Positions 9,755 to 18,794 of a stretch of 64,000 bases of DNA are shown piece after piece. The notes beneath the pieces are model-generated. The model did not search any database. It saw only the letters and a list, made by a program, of their open reading frames with translations, and was not told the origin of the DNA. Source of the stretch: Ancylomarina subtilis (GTDB lineage Bacteria; Bacteroidota; Bacteroidia; Bacteroidales; Marinifilaceae); NCBI RefSeq assembly GCF_004217115.1, contig NZ_SHKN01000001.1, positions 1,305,781-1,369,780 on the forward strand, written 5' to 3'. The translations under genes and the position numbers were made by a program. Each line of letters begins with the position of its first letter. Position 1 is the first letter of the stretch.

Positions 9755-9786
9755 TTTGGCTGTTAGATTCACTCAATATACATTTG
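9755..9786 (+). promoter_or_regulatory. Peroxiredoxin gene promoter
   Basis: TTTG at 9755-9758, a 20-bp spacer and TACATTTG at 9779-9786 match the Bacteroidota consensus exactly. The start codon is 47 bp downstream. The 9462-9754 part of this intergenic region shows only the divergent maeB promoter. Confidence 0.75.
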
Positions 9787-9832
9787 TAATCGTAAACAAT
9801 AACAGAATAATAAATCTTAAAATCTAAATACA

Positions 9833-10462
9833 ATGCAATCATTAATCGGAAAAAAAGCCCCTGCATTTACGGCTAACGCAGTATTAAACGGAAATCAAAT
9901 TACTGAAGGTTTCTCATTGGAACAATTTGTAGGAAAAAAAGAAGTTGTTTTCTTTTTCTACCCACTTGACTTTACGTTTGTTTGTCCAACAGAGCTGATT
10001 GCTTTCCAGGATAAACTTGAAGAATTTGAAAAGCGTAATGTTGCCGTTGTAGGTTGTTCAGTTGATTCTGAATTTTCTCACTTCGCATGGTTAAACACCG
10101 AAAGAAACAAAGGTGGAATTAAAGGTGTGACTTACCCATTGGTAGCTGACCTTTCGAAAACTATTGCTGAAAACTTTGGTGTTTTAGCTTCAGACTACGA
10201 TTACGATGAGGAAGGCAATGCGATTTCAACGGGTGCTCCTGTTGCTTACCGTGGACTTTTCCTAATTGACAAAAACGGTGTGGTTCGTCATTCAGTTATC
10301 AACGATCTTCCATTGGGAAGAAGTGTAGATGAAGCCATTCGTATGGTTGACGCGTTACAGCATTTCGAAGAGTTTGGTGAGGTATGTCCTGCTAACTGGA
10401 ACAAAGGCGAAAAAGCGATGGAAGCTACTCAAGAAAGCGTATCGGAATATTTAAGCAAATAA
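9833..10462 (+). CDS. 2-Cys peroxiredoxin (AhpC/TSA family)
   Basis: A 209-residue typical 2-Cys peroxiredoxin that reduces hydrogen peroxide and organic peroxides. The peroxidatic cysteine is in the signature DFTFVCPTE (near residue 50) and the resolving cysteine in EVCPANW (near residue 185). The GGxG-type loop (NKGGIKG) and the C-terminal extension are of the kind linked to sensitivity to overoxidation. No ahpF-type reductase gene is adjacent, so the reductant is unknown. A superoxide reductase gene follows, making this an oxygen-defence locus of a likely anaerobe or microaerophile. Confidence 0.93.
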   Translation: MQSLIGKKAPAFTANAVLNGNQITEGFSLEQFVGKKEVVFFFYPLDFTFVCPTELIAFQDKLEEFEKRNVAVVGCSVDSEFSHFAWLNTERNKGGIKGVTYPLVADLSKTIAENFGVLASDYDYDEEGNAISTGAPVAYRGLFLIDKNGVVRHSVINDLPLGRSVDEAIRMVDALQHFEEFGEVCPANWNKGEKAMEATQESVSEYLSK

Positions 10463-10539
10463 AAAATTCCATTAATTTTACGACGAAACTGACGATCTTA
10501 TGTATCGTCACATTATAAAACTTAATCAAAAAAATAATT

Positions 10540-10614
10540 CTTAGAGATACGCTTTATGCGATACTTTAATGATCAGACAGAATTTTCTCAGGATCAATAG
10601 GGCGTATCTCTAAG
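10540..10614 (+). repeat. Long-range 13-bp inverted repeat in the superoxide reductase leader
   Basis: CTTAGAGATACGC (10540-10552) and GCGTATCTCTAAG (10602-10614) are perfectly complementary and enclose 49 nt. The right arm ends 20 bp before the downstream ATG. There is no T-run, so it is not a simple terminator. A second smaller hairpin, TGACGAT/ATCGTCA, lies at 10490-10510. The structure may be a 5'-UTR element or operator. Confidence 0.6.
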
Positions 10615-10634
10615 TCTCAAAAAGAAACAAAATT

Positions 10635-11030
10635 ATGAAAATTAACAGATATCAGGATATTACAACAATCGAAGGAGAAGCTAAAAAAGATTATATCGAT
10701 CGTCACTCAGCATTTCTACACTGTGAGGATTCAGCCAAAGCGGGTGAGAAATTTACAGTAAAGGTAAAAGTTGGTGATGCTTATCCACATCCTGATGATT
10801 TCGATCATTATATTGCCTGGGTACAGCTTTGGGATGGCGAAAACATGTTGGCTCAAGCTAACTTCACTGCTGGTGCACTAGGTAGCACACCAAATCAAGC
10901 TGAAGTAGATTTCTATATCGTTCCTAGTAAGAAAATGAAATTGACTGCTGCAGCTTTCTGTACAAAGCACGGTCTTTGGCATTCAGATGAAAAAATTGTT
11001 GAAGTAGAAAAAGTGGCTGTTGAGGCTTAA
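10635..11030 (+). CDS. Superoxide reductase (class II, neelaredoxin type)
   Basis: A 131-residue non-haem iron protein that reduces superoxide to hydrogen peroxide without making oxygen. The iron ligands of the family are visible: His in DRHSAF, two His in PHPDDFDHY, and Cys and His in FCTKHGLW near the C-terminus. The N-terminal desulforedoxin domain with four cysteines is absent, so it is class II. Its product peroxide would be removed by the peroxiredoxin encoded just upstream. A large inverted repeat sits in its leader. Confidence 0.92.
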   Translation: MKINRYQDITTIEGEAKKDYIDRHSAFLHCEDSAKAGEKFTVKVKVGDAYPHPDDFDHYIAWVQLWDGENMLAQANFTAGALGSTPNQAEVDFYIVPSKKMKLTAAAFCTKHGLWHSDEKIVEVEKVAVEA

Positions 11031-11053
11031 TCTACGAATTCAGAATATAAAAT

Positions 11054-11088
11054 TAGCCCAGCTGTTCTAAACGGTTGGGCTATTTTTA
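11054..11088 (+). terminator. Terminator after superoxide reductase
   Basis: TAGCCCA (11054-11060) pairs with TGGGCTA (11076-11082), extended inward by wobble pairs, and is followed by a T-run (11083-11087). Confidence 0.8.
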
Positions 11089-11091
11089 GAT

Positions 11092-11535
11092 AAAGTCTAA
11101 AGGTCTTAAAGGTCAAAATAAAAAAATGAATCTTATTTACGAAGGTATTTCATTAAATTACTAATGCTTCCAGATAAAAAGCAACATCTGTTTCGCAGAT
11201 TTTCTGCTTCGATAACAGTAATATATTTGAGATCTTCTGCTAAATAAAGCATACTCCTAACTTCACCGCATGAAGCTTTTGCAATGTCCAAGAAACGTTT
11301 AAATTGAGCATCTGAGTTTCGTTCAAAACCTTCCGCAATATTATTCATTATAGATATAGAGGCGCGTTGAATTTGATCTTTAAAACCATAGTCCTTATTG
11401 GTACTCATAAATTCATATACCAAACTGACTAAAAGACGTGACTCTTGCCAGACTTTTAAATCCTCAAACTTTTCAATTTTTGCCATCTCATCAATATTAG
11501 ACTATTTGACTTTTCTGACCTTTTCAACTTTTAGA
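11092..11535. mobile_element. Inverted-repeat-bounded four-helix-bundle cassette 1
   Basis: The small gene at 11133-11486 lies between imperfect inverted repeats of the AAAGTCTAAAGGTC family: left 11092-11120, right 11503-11535 (inverted). Relatives of this repeat occur alone at 22210-22300 and 38190-38235. The cassette lies between the superoxide reductase terminator and rfbB. Mobility is inferred from the repeat arrangement; no transposase is present. Confidence 0.5.
11133..11486 (-). CDS. Four helix bundle protein (23S rRNA intervening-sequence type)
   Basis: A 117-residue all-helical protein of the family first found encoded inside 23S rRNA intervening sequences. The N-terminal FEDLKVWQESRLLV, the central DQIQRASISIMNNIAEGFE and the RFLDIAKASCGEVRS stretch are family hallmarks. 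The biochemical role of the family is not established. It is only distantly similar to the four-helix-bundle protein at 14119-14475 and is bordered by a different repeat family. Confidence 0.88.
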   Translation of the reverse strand: MAKIEKFEDLKVWQESRLLVSLVYEFMSTNKDYGFKDQIQRASISIMNNIAEGFERNSDAQFKRFLDIAKASCGEVRSMLYLAEDLKYITVIEAENLRNRCCFLSGSISNLMKYLRK

Positions 11536-11541
11536 CCGGAT

Positions 11542-12588
11542 CTACTTATACATATCCTCATAATACTTCTGATACGCTCCTGAAGTGACATTCTCCAACC
11601 ATTCACTATTTTCAAGGTACCATTTCACGGTCTTTTCAATGCCTTCTTCAAATTGGAGTGAAGGCTCCCAGCCTAATTCTTCTTTCAGCTTGGTTGAATC
11701 AATCGCATAACGCAAATCGTGTCCTGCACGATCGGTCACATAAGTGATGAGCTTTTCAGAAGTGCCCTCTTCTCTGCCCAACAATCGATCAACCGTTTTG
11801 ATCATCACCTTAATCAGATCGATATTTTTCCATTCGTTAAAGCCGCCAATATTATAGGTCTCCCCTATTTTTCCTTTGTGAAAAATGACATCAATGGCAC
11901 GAGCATGATCTTCGACATATAACCAATCGCGCACATTCTCTCCTTTACCATAAACCGGAAGTGGCTTATTGTTGCAAATGTTGTTAATAAACAATGGAAT
12001 TAATTTTTCAGGAAACTGATACGAACCATAGTTATTCGAACAGTTAGAGATAACGGTTGGCAAACCAAAGGTATCCTGAAACGATCGTACAAAATGATCA
12101 GAAGATGCTTTCGATGCTGAATAGGGCGAGTGCGGATCGTAAGCTGTTTCTTCTGAGAAAAAACCATCCTCACCTAAAGAACCGTAAACCTCATCTGTGG
12201 AAACATGGTAGAACAATTTATCACCAAAATGCCCGTCCCAGGCAAACTTTGCCGCTTGCAAAAGGCTTAAGGTGCCCATCACATTGGTTTGAGCAAATGA
12301 AAAGGGATCTTTAATCGAACGATCAACATGTGATTCAGCGGCCAAATGAATGACCCCATCAATCTGATAATCCAGAAAAACCTTCTGTACCTTTTCAAAA
12401 TCGCAAATATCACACTTCACGAATTCATAATTCGCTTTGTCTTCAATATCCTTTAAGTTGGCCAAATTCCCGGCATAGGTCAGCACATCCATATTGATGA
12501 TCCGATAGTCGGGATATTTATTGACTAACAAACGAACAAGGTGTGATCCAATAAAACCAGCACCACCAGTTATCAAGATATTTCTCAT
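11542..12588 (-). CDS. rfbB: dTDP-glucose 4,6-dehydratase
   Basis: The second step of dTDP-L-rhamnose synthesis. A 348-residue extended short-chain dehydrogenase with the NAD motif GGAGFIGSH at the N-terminus, the family Asp-Glu pair in STDEVYGSLG and the catalytic YxxxK (YSASK). The GTG ten codons further upstream lies in repeat DNA and is unlikely; ATG at 12588 gives the normal MRNILITGG start. Together with rfbA, rfbC and rfbD on the same strand it forms a rhamnose set, interrupted by small-ORF cassettes. Confidence 0.95.
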   Translation of the reverse strand: MRNILITGGAGFIGSHLVRLLVNKYPDYRIINMDVLTYAGNLANLKDIEDKANYEFVKCDICDFEKVQKVFLDYQIDGVIHLAAESHVDRSIKDPFSFAQTNVMGTLSLLQAAKFAWDGHFGDKLFYHVSTDEVYGSLGEDGFFSEETAYDPHSPYSASKASSDHFVRSFQDTFGLPTVISNCSNNYGSYQFPEKLIPLFINNICNNKPLPVYGKGENVRDWLYVEDHARAIDVIFHKGKIGETYNIGGFNEWKNIDLIKVMIKTVDRLLGREEGTSEKLITYVTDRAGHDLRYAIDSTKLKEELGWEPSLQFEEGIEKTVKWYLENSEWLENVTSGAYQKYYEDMYK

Positions 12589-12604
12589 TGTATTTTTTTT
12601 ATGA

Positions 12605-13063
12605 ACCACAGATGACACAAATTTTCGCAGATTAAATTATAAATCGTTTATATTGCAGACTCACAGATCCAAAATTAATAAGATACCCCACTTTCTTTCC
12701 ACTTGCTTTTAAATAATTCATCAACTGGGCAACGTGAATATCTTCAATTGATTTTACAGCTTTTAACTCGAGAATAATATCATTATAACATATAAAATCA
12801 GAATAATACTTTTTATCTAAAACGACTCCCTTATAATGAATATCTATTGGAGTCTCCATCTCATATGGAACAAAATTACGAATAAATTCCAGTTCCAAAG
12901 CCTCCTGATAAACTGATTCAAGAAAACCACATCCCAAATTTGAATGTACATCCATGCAACATCCAATAATCTTATAACATTCATCTTTAAACAAATAATT
13001 ACTATCAACCATATGATGCAATTTAAATATTAAAAATCTGTGTGAATCTGAGTAATCTGTGGT
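12605..13063. mobile_element. Inverted-repeat-bounded GxxExxY cassette 1 (CCACAGAT type)
   Basis: The GxxExxY gene is framed by a left repeat at 12605-12633 and an inverted right repeat at 13032-13063; by eye, 23 of 29 positions agree. Both carry ACCACAGAT at the outer end and CAGATT inside. The right end directly abuts the rfbD stop codon and the left repeat runs into the GxxExxY stop codon. The element lies between rfbD and rfbB. Confidence 0.55.
12632..13012 (-). CDS. GxxExxY protein
   Basis: A 126-residue member of the GxxExxY family (PD-(D/E)xK-like fold). The name-giving motif is GCGFLESVYQEAL. Later come DFICYNDIILELKAV, which resembles the D...ExK core of nuclease folds, and LMNYLKASGKKVGYLINFG. 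Function is unestablished; nuclease-like activity is inferred from the fold only. ATG at 13012 is preferred over an upstream TTG. It is clearly closer to the copy at 15140 than to those at 40405 and 42016. Confidence 0.88.
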   Translation of the reverse strand: MVDSNYLFKDECYKIIGCCMDVHSNLGCGFLESVYQEALELEFIRNFVPYEMETPIDIHYKGVVLDKKYYSDFICYNDIILELKAVKSIEDIHVAQLMNYLKASGKKVGYLINFGSVSLQYKRFII

Positions 13064-13939
13064 TTAAGTATTTTCAATTACTGACAGGCAAGCTTTAAGC
13101 GAATTCCGCCAATATGGAATTTCAATTCCAAAATCGGCTTTAATTTTTTCCTTATTCAGCACAGAATAGGCTGGCCGTCTGGCTGCTGTTGGGTAATCTT
13201 TTGATTCGATGGGTTTAAGTTGACAGTCGATTTTTGCCAAGTCCATTATAGCTTGAGCAAAGTCGTACCAGGAAGCAGTGCCCTCGTTGGAATAATGATA
13301 CAATTTCCCTTTCCTATCAATACGCCCTGACTGACTCATCATATTCAAACAGACCTGAGCCAGATCTCTCGCATAAGTCGGTGTGCCAATTTGATCGTAA
13401 ACAACCGATAAACTCTCTCGCTCCTTTCCCAATTTCATCATGGTCTTCACAAAATTGTTTCCAAAGGACGAATACATCCAGGATGTTCGGATTATAATCG
13501 AGTTCGAAGGGGAATACATGATCTCCATTTCACCCGCGCGTTTGGTCTTGCCATAGGCACTTAATGGACAAACCGGCATTCTTTCGGTATACGGACGATT
13601 AGCCGTTCCATCAAAAACATAATCCGTTGAAATATGGATCAGCTTCAGCTGATACCTTTGAGCGACAGCCGCTAAATGCCCCACAGCCTTGGCATTAACC
13701 AAACCTGCTTTCCCCGCATCCTGCTCAGCTTTATCCACCTCCGTATAGCCTGCACAATTGATGATGCCCGTAAAGCCTGCATCTTTCACAAATTCATTCA
13801 ACTGAACCTGATTACAAATATCCAAATCCGAAGAGTTGGTGTACACAAACTCCAGATCAGGATAGTTTGAGCGGAGTGCTTTTATTTCAGAACCGAGTTG
13901 GCCTGTAGAGCCGGTAACGAGTATTTTATTTGATGACAT
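13064..13939 (-). CDS. rfbD: dTDP-4-dehydrorhamnose reductase
   Basis: The last step of dTDP-L-rhamnose synthesis. A 291-residue SDR protein with the NADPH motif VTGSTGQLGSE, STDYVFDG and the catalytic YGKTK pattern (SAYGKTKRAGE), followed by RTSWMYSSFGNNFVKTM. Length and motifs are normal. Its stop codon is joined directly to the end of GxxExxY cassette 1. Confidence 0.94.
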   Translation of the reverse strand: MSSNKILVTGSTGQLGSEIKALRSNYPDLEFVYTNSSDLDICNQVQLNEFVKDAGFTGIINCAGYTEVDKAEQDAGKAGLVNAKAVGHLAAVAQRYQLKLIHISTDYVFDGTANRPYTERMPVCPLSAYGKTKRAGEMEIMYSPSNSIIIRTSWMYSSFGNNFVKTMMKLGKERESLSVVYDQIGTPTYARDLAQVCLNMMSQSGRIDRKGKLYHYSNEGTASWYDFAQAIMDLAKIDCQLKPIESKDYPTAARRPAYSVLNKEKIKADFGIEIPYWRNSLKACLSVIENT

Positions 13940-14030
13940 AGTTTCGACGAATTAAAAATATAGAACGCTTATATTCGAGAGCTATTGCCTAAAGTATATT
14001 AAAGTTTAAAGCTATTCAAGTATAAAGTTA

Positions 14031-14513
14031 AAAGGATAAAGTTATTCAAGGATAAAGGTTAAAGTGAAACAAGTGTAAAGTATGCTTCGACAAGCTCAGC
14101 AACCAAAGGATAAGCTGATTATCTCGATTTTGAGCATTTAGAATAAATAGAGCCCAGAATTTTCATTAATTCTTTGGATTCTGATTCTAAATTAATCCAA
14201 TTCGTATTCTCTTCGGAAATTTCAATAATTATTCTTATCCAATAATTGATTTCACGTATTTCTTTCAACGAAATTCCAATTTTATTCGAAAAATCAGCTT
14301 TAGAAACAGCAACTTGAGCTTCTTCATAATTAGCACCTACAGATGTTGCAGACTTTAGTATCCGATAAGAAATCACATTATATTCACGAGAAGTGGGTAA
14401 TACCCTAACTTCTTTGATAATATCAACTGAAAATTCGAAGAACCTTTTTTGCAAATCGTTTTCCATCTCGATCATATTACTTTAACCTTTATACTTTCCT
14501 TAATTTATCCTTT
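14031..14513. mobile_element. Inverted-repeat-bounded four-helix-bundle cassette 2
   Basis: The gene at 14119-14475 lies between a left repeat at 14031-14065 and an inverted right repeat at 14479-14513; by eye, 29 of 35 positions agree. Both contain AAAGGATAAA and TAAAGGTTAAAGT. The right repeat runs into the rfbC stop codon region. The left flank also has the short repeat CTTCGACAAGCTCAG at 14083-14097. Confidence 0.55.
14119..14475 (-). CDS. Four helix bundle protein
   Basis: A 118-residue helical protein of the 23S rRNA intervening-sequence type. It carries the typical SVGANYEEAQVAVSKADF and SLKEIREINYWIRIIIE segments. It is closely similar to the frameshifted gene at 50372-50718, and both have AAGGATAAAGGTTAAAG-type flanking repeats. 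Function unknown. It lies between rfbD and rfbC on the same strand. Confidence 0.88.
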   Translation of the reverse strand: MIEMENDLQKRFFEFSVDIIKEVRVLPTSREYNVISYRILKSATSVGANYEEAQVAVSKADFSNKIGISLKEIREINYWIRIIIEISEENTNWINLESESKELMKILGSIYSKCSKSR

Positions 14514-15060
14514 AGAACGGATTTTCGATTTCAACAAGAGGCTTCAGTTCTTTGTCTTTGCCAGACAATTGAATAGCTGCTTCATTCATTCCCCAATCAA
14601 TTGCGATTTCCTTATCATTCCATGCGATGCCGGAGTCGTAATCGGGGGCATAATACTCATCCACTTTATAAGCAATGGTAGCTGTTTCGCTCAAAACCAG
14701 GAAGCCATGTGCGAAGCCTTTGGGAACAAAAACCTGTTTCTTATTCTCTCCACTCAAGACGACCGATAGATACTGTTTATAGGTCGGGGAATCCTGACGG
14801 AGATCCACAGCCACGTCTAAAACCTCTCCTTCGATACAGCGTAGAAGTTTCGATTGGGTATAGGGTGGCTTCTGAAAGTGTAAGCCCCTCAATACTCCTT
14901 TTGATGATTTGGACTCATTGTCCTGTATAAAGTTGATCTGCCCAATATGTTCTTCGAATACCTTCTGATTAAAAGATTCAAAAAAGTAGCCCCTATCATC
15001 CCCAAAGATCTTGGGTTCAATAATAACGACATCGGGTATATTTGTTTTTATAAATTGCAT
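14512..15060 (-). CDS. rfbC: dTDP-4-dehydrorhamnose 3,5-epimerase
   Basis: The third step of dTDP-L-rhamnose synthesis. A 182-residue cupin-fold enzyme with GDDRGYFFESFN, the catalytic His in RGLHFQKPP, and the later FVPKGFAHGFLVLSE motif. Length is normal for RfbC/RmlC. It is flanked by two small-ORF cassettes. Confidence 0.95.
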   Translation of the reverse strand: MQFIKTNIPDVVIIEPKIFGDDRGYFFESFNQKVFEEHIGQINFIQDNESKSSKGVLRGLHFQKPPYTQSKLLRCIEGEVLDVAVDLRQDSPTYKQYLSVVLSGENKKQVFVPKGFAHGFLVLSETATIAYKVDEYYAPDYDSGIAWNDKEIAIDWGMNEAAIQLSGKDKELKPLVEIENPF

Positions 15061-15075
15061 AGTTTTTATTTTTCT

Positions 15076-15575
15076 ACCACAGATGACTCAGATTAACACA
15101 GATTAACTTCATCAAGCTCGCAAGTTTGGTTATCAAAGATTAAAGTATAAAACGTTTATATTCTAAACTCGTTGATCCGAAATTAATTAGATAACCCACT
15201 TTCTTACCAGTCGCCTTTAAATAATTCATCAACTGTGCTGAGTGTATTTCTTCCAAAGACTTTACAGCTTTCAATTCTAGAACAATTTCGTCATAACAGA
15301 CAAAATCTGAGTAATATTTTTTATCTAATACAATCCCCTTATAATAAATATCTATCTGAGATTCTCTCTCATATGCAATAGAATGACGAATAAATTCAAG
15401 CTCTAATGCTTCCTGATAAACAGCTTCTAAAAAACCACAGCCCAAGTTAGAATGAACATCCATGCAACAACCAATAATTTTATAACACTCACTCTTAAAT
15501 AAAAAATTACTATCAGCCATCTGATCCAAATATTAAAATGAAAAATCTGTGCGAATCTGTGTAATCTGTGGTTAG
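15076..15575. mobile_element. Inverted-repeat-bounded GxxExxY cassette 2 (CCACAGAT type)
   Basis: Left repeat 15076-15107 and inverted right repeat 15541-15575 agree at 25 of the first 29 positions by eye (pattern ACCACAGATKACWCAGATT, then CACAGATT). They enclose the gene at 15140-15520. The cassette lies between rfbC and rfbA and is the best-preserved example of the type. Confidence 0.6.
15140..15520 (-). CDS. GxxExxY protein
   Basis: A 126-residue GxxExxY-family protein with the motif GCGFLEAVYQEAL and the conserved DFVCYDEIVLELKAV core. Very similar to the copy at 12632-13012, suggesting recent common origin of the two cassettes. ATG at 15520 gives the start MADSNFLFK; a TTG three codons upstream is less likely. 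Role not established. Confidence 0.88.
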   Translation of the reverse strand: MADSNFLFKSECYKIIGCCMDVHSNLGCGFLEAVYQEALELEFIRHSIAYERESQIDIYYKGIVLDKKYYSDFVCYDEIVLELKAVKSLEEIHSAQLMNYLKATGKKVGYLINFGSTSLEYKRFIL

Positions 15576-15599
15576 AATTAGGAGTTAGAAAATAATCGC

Positions 15600-16478
15600 T
15601 TATTTCTCTTTAATTAACTTCAGTAGGTATTCGCCGTAGCCACTCTTGCTTAAGGGTTCTGCCAATTTTTCCAGTTGTTCTGCTGTGATGTAGCCCATCT
15701 TGTAGGCAATCTCTTCCAAACAGGCTATTTTGAGGCCTTGTCGTGTTTCAACGGTTTCGATGAACTGACTGGCATCCAATAAGGATTTATGTGTGCCCGT
15801 ATCCAACCAGGCATAACCACGCCCCATCAATTCCACTTTTAGTTTGCCTTTGTCCAGATAGTGCTGATTCACCGAGGTGATCTCCAACTCGCCACGTTCA
15901 GAAGGTTTCATCCCCTTAGCAACCTGAATCACATCATTGGTATAAAAGTACAAACCAATCACCGCATAGTTGGATAAGGGATTCTCAGGCTTTTCAATAA
16001 TCGAAGTCACATTCCCCTCAGCATCAAAACCTGCAACGCCATATCGCTCGGGATCATTCACATAGTATCCAAAAACGGTTGAATCGCCTTTTTGTTCCAC
16101 ATTTTGTCTCGCCTGGCTCAGTAGCTGGGTAAAGCCCTGACCGTAAAAGATGTTATCGCCCAAAACCATACAAACCGAATCCTCCCCAATAAAATCTTCC
16201 CCAATAATAAAAGCCTGTGCCAAACCATCCGGACTGGGCTGCTCCTTATAGGACAGTTGCAATCCCAAGTCTTCTCCTGTTCCCAGTAGTTTAATGAAAT
16301 TAGGCAAATCTTCAGGGGTAGATATAATTAGTATCTCCTGAATACCTGCCAGCATTAAAACCGAAAGTGGGTAATAGATCATGGGTTTATCGTAAATGGG
16401 CAGAAGCTGTTTCGACACCCCTTTGGTAATGGGATACAAACGGGTTCCTGATCCACCTGCTAGTATGATTCCTTTCAT
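15600..16478 (-). CDS. rfbA: Glucose-1-phosphate thymidylyltransferase
   Basis: The first step of dTDP-L-rhamnose synthesis: glucose-1-phosphate and dTTP give dTDP-glucose. A 292-residue nucleotidyltransferase with the signature [26 protein letters not shown] (central part), the metal-binding LGDNIFYG, and IIEKPENP. Length and motifs are normal. It is the first gene of the leftmost minus-strand block. Confidence 0.96.
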   Translation of the reverse strand: MKGIILAGGSGTRLYPITKGVSKQLLPIYDKPMIYYPLSVLMLAGIQEILIISTPEDLPNFIKLLGTGEDLGLQLSYKEQPSPDGLAQAFIIGEDFIGEDSVCMVLGDNIFYGQGFTQLLSQARQNVEQKGDSTVFGYYVNDPERYGVAGFDAEGNVTSIIEKPENPLSNYAVIGLYFYTNDVIQVAKGMKPSERGELEITSVNQHYLDKGKLKVELMGRGYAWLDTGTHKSLLDASQFIETVETRQGLKIACLEEIAYKMGYITAEQLEKLAEPLSKSGYGEYLLKLIKEK

Positions 16479-17259
16479 GCTTAGAGTATTAGATGATAAC
16501 TGTAATTTTCTTTTTTATACTAATCGATACAAGCTATCTAATAATTTTTTATGTATCAACAAATATACTCTAATAAGCTTAAAGGAGAAAGGAAACAAGA
16601 ATAAAGGGCAAAGGAAAGAAAGGTTAAAGGAGAAAGGAAACAAGGTTAAAGGTTAAAGTAAAAACCTCCTTCGCCAATAAACTGCTACGGCGGACAAAGA
16701 TGGTTAAATGAAAACCAAGATAAAAGTTGAAAGTCAGCTCTAAAAAGGGCTGGCATTTACTTTTGTTGCCAAAAAATAAAAAAACGTCTTTATTTCTCCT
16801 CCTGGTCCCTGAGCGGAGTCGAAGGAAAGGAGGAATACCCGATCGTGATCGGGGGAGATGGTTTTATCAAGAAAATAATTTAAACCACTAACATGTCAAC
16901 GAGCCTGAGAGGAAATGGACTTGAACGAGCTCATTAACTCGGCTCCCCCCCCTTCAATGGACTTTGTCGAATTCCCTTGGCTCCAGTTCCCTGAAAGGGG
17001 AAAGCTTTAGTATGTGAAAATCATCATTCATAATTTTAATTGACTCTTTTTGACCATTTGTCCCTTGAGGTTTTTCTACTTTAAATAAAACATCATAATA
17101 TTAAAAACAATATTTTTCTTAATAATCGAATTAGATTAACTTGCGGTGCTTTTGTTAATAATAATATAACATTTTGAACGTTGTACATAAAAAATAGATT
17201 GACCTGAGCCTTTCTCAAATCAGATTTAAACTTGTTAAAAAAAACACAATATATAGAAT
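16479..17259. repeat. Intergenic repeat island 1
   Basis: This 780-bp gap holds several interspersed repeats and no credible gene. Contents: AAAGGAGAAAGGAAACAAGG-type purine repeats (16579-16657); a CCTCCTTCGC...CTGCTACGGCGG hairpin unit (16665-16694); a TTTCTCCTCCTGG...GGAGTCGAAGG unit (16794-16870); and a CCACTAACATG...GACTTTGTCGAATTC unit (16884-16972). The last 200 bp is AT-rich and presumably carries the promoter of the Wzi-like gene. Confidence 0.65.
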
Positions 17260-18654
17260 ATGAAGATTAAAAGTTTATTGATCCTTAACCTGATTGCAAT
17301 TGCAAGCCTGGTTAATGGACAAAAGAAGGTAAAGTATGAAGTGGGGGCCTCTTCTTCTTTTGGAACAAAAGAGGACGTTCCCTTTTGGTTACAGTCCAAC
17401 AAAAAAGGTTTGGTACCCAATAAGAGCTACCTGATGGGTGATTTTGCTTTGGGAACAGAGTTTAATCAAGAACCAAAGAAAGCCTTTGATGTAATGTGGA
17501 AAGCCAGTGCTGTGGCCTATACAGGACATGAATCTAAGCTTATATTGGATAATCTTTATCTTTCTATGAAATGGAAAATCTTTCAATTCTCATTGGGGCA
17601 GAAATCAGATGCTATTGCTTTTGATGGACTCTCCTCCACCAACGGGAATCTACTTTATTCAAACAATGCCAGATCCTACCCCAAATATGAAATCTCAGTG
17701 CCGGAATGGACTGATATTCCACTTCTGGAAGGCATTGTCTCTTTTAAAGGCTTATTATCTGATGGGGTTACAACAGATGACCGTTATATTGACCATGCAC
17801 TCATCCATCATAAAAACCTATTTATTCGCTTGTTCAAAGACAAGAGGTTTAGTATTAGTGGAGGGATTGAGCACTATGCCTTATGGGCTGGAACACATCC
17901 TGACTATGGTGACATTTCAAGATCCTTAGATAAATATTACAAGGTGTTTACAGGTACTGGCGATAAAGAAGGGACTTTTGGCAACGATGCTTACCGCTTG
18001 GGAAATCATATTGGGTCTTTTCACCTGGATGCTTATTACAATACAAAAAACTTCAACTTGCAAGCCTACTACCGTTCGATATTTGAAGATGGATCAGGCA
18101 GAAAATCAGAAAATTTCCCTGATGGCCTATATGGTTTGCATTTTAAAAATAATAAAGAAGGGTATCCATTTATTCAATCCGCTTTAATCGAATTTTATCA
18201 TACCACTGATCAATCAGGAAGATTTAGAGGTGATTTTAATGGAAAACATTATCGTGGAAATGACAACTACTTTAATCATAGCGAATACCAATCAGGCTGG
18301 ACTCACTATGGCAGAACCATTGGCTCTCCCTTATTCATCAATGGGAAAAATGACAGTAACGAAACAATTATCAATAATCGGTTCAAAGCTATCCATATAG
18401 GTGTTCAAGGTTTTATAGGATCTATCCCATATAAAAGCTACTTCAGCTTTTCCAAGAATTACGGTACAAATAAAGATCCATTTAATCCCGATGATTCGGG
18501 ATTAAATCAATTTTCAGGACTGATAGAAGTCAATCTTCCAGTACAAAAGATCCCCTTCCAAATTAATTTGGCTTGTGCTGTGGACCAGGGCGAATTGTTG
18601 AAAGATAATATGGGTTTCTTTATCAGATTATCTAAGAAAGGAATCTTCAAATAA
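17260..18654 (+). CDS. Capsule assembly Wzi family outer-membrane protein
   Basis: A 464-residue beta-barrel protein with a cleavable signal peptide (about residues 1-20, ending VNGQ). The body shows alternating aromatic and polar strands and family phrases such as PFWLQSNKKGLVPNKSYL and GDFALGTEF. Wzi proteins tether capsular polysaccharide to the outer membrane. It is the only plus-strand gene of the polysaccharide region, placed between the rhamnose genes and the main export and transferase block, and fits that role. Confidence 0.8.
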   Translation: MKIKSLLILNLIAIASLVNGQKKVKYEVGASSSFGTKEDVPFWLQSNKKGLVPNKSYLMGDFALGTEFNQEPKKAFDVMWKASAVAYTGHESKLILDNLYLSMKWKIFQFSLGQKSDAIAFDGLSSTNGNLLYSNNARSYPKYEISVPEWTDIPLLEGIVSFKGLLSDGVTTDDRYIDHALIHHKNLFIRLFKDKRFSISGGIEHYALWAGTHPDYGDISRSLDKYYKVFTGTGDKEGTFGNDAYRLGNHIGSFHLDAYYNTKNFNLQAYYRSIFEDGSGRKSENFPDGLYGLHFKNNKEGYPFIQSALIEFYHTTDQSGRFRGDFNGKHYRGNDNYFNHSEYQSGWTHYGRTIGSPLFINGKNDSNETIINNRFKAIHIGVQGFIGSIPYKSYFSFSKNYGTNKDPFNPDDSGLNQFSGLIEVNLPVQKIPFQINLACAVDQGELLKDNMGFFIRLSKKGIFK

Positions 18655-18794
18655 ACCATGTTGGACTGAAGAATATAGAATTTTATGCAGTCGTTGACAT
18701 AAGGTTAAAGTGAAAAGTATAAAGGATAAAAACCACTCATGATCATTAATCAGCACAAATTTGATTGAATGGCTATAAACATTATTGAGAAATA

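Noticed and set aside
12605-13063. Conventional insertion sequence
   Set aside because: There is no transposase (no DDE, HUH or serine recombinase motif) and no clear target duplication, so only a cassette of unknown mechanism is claimed.
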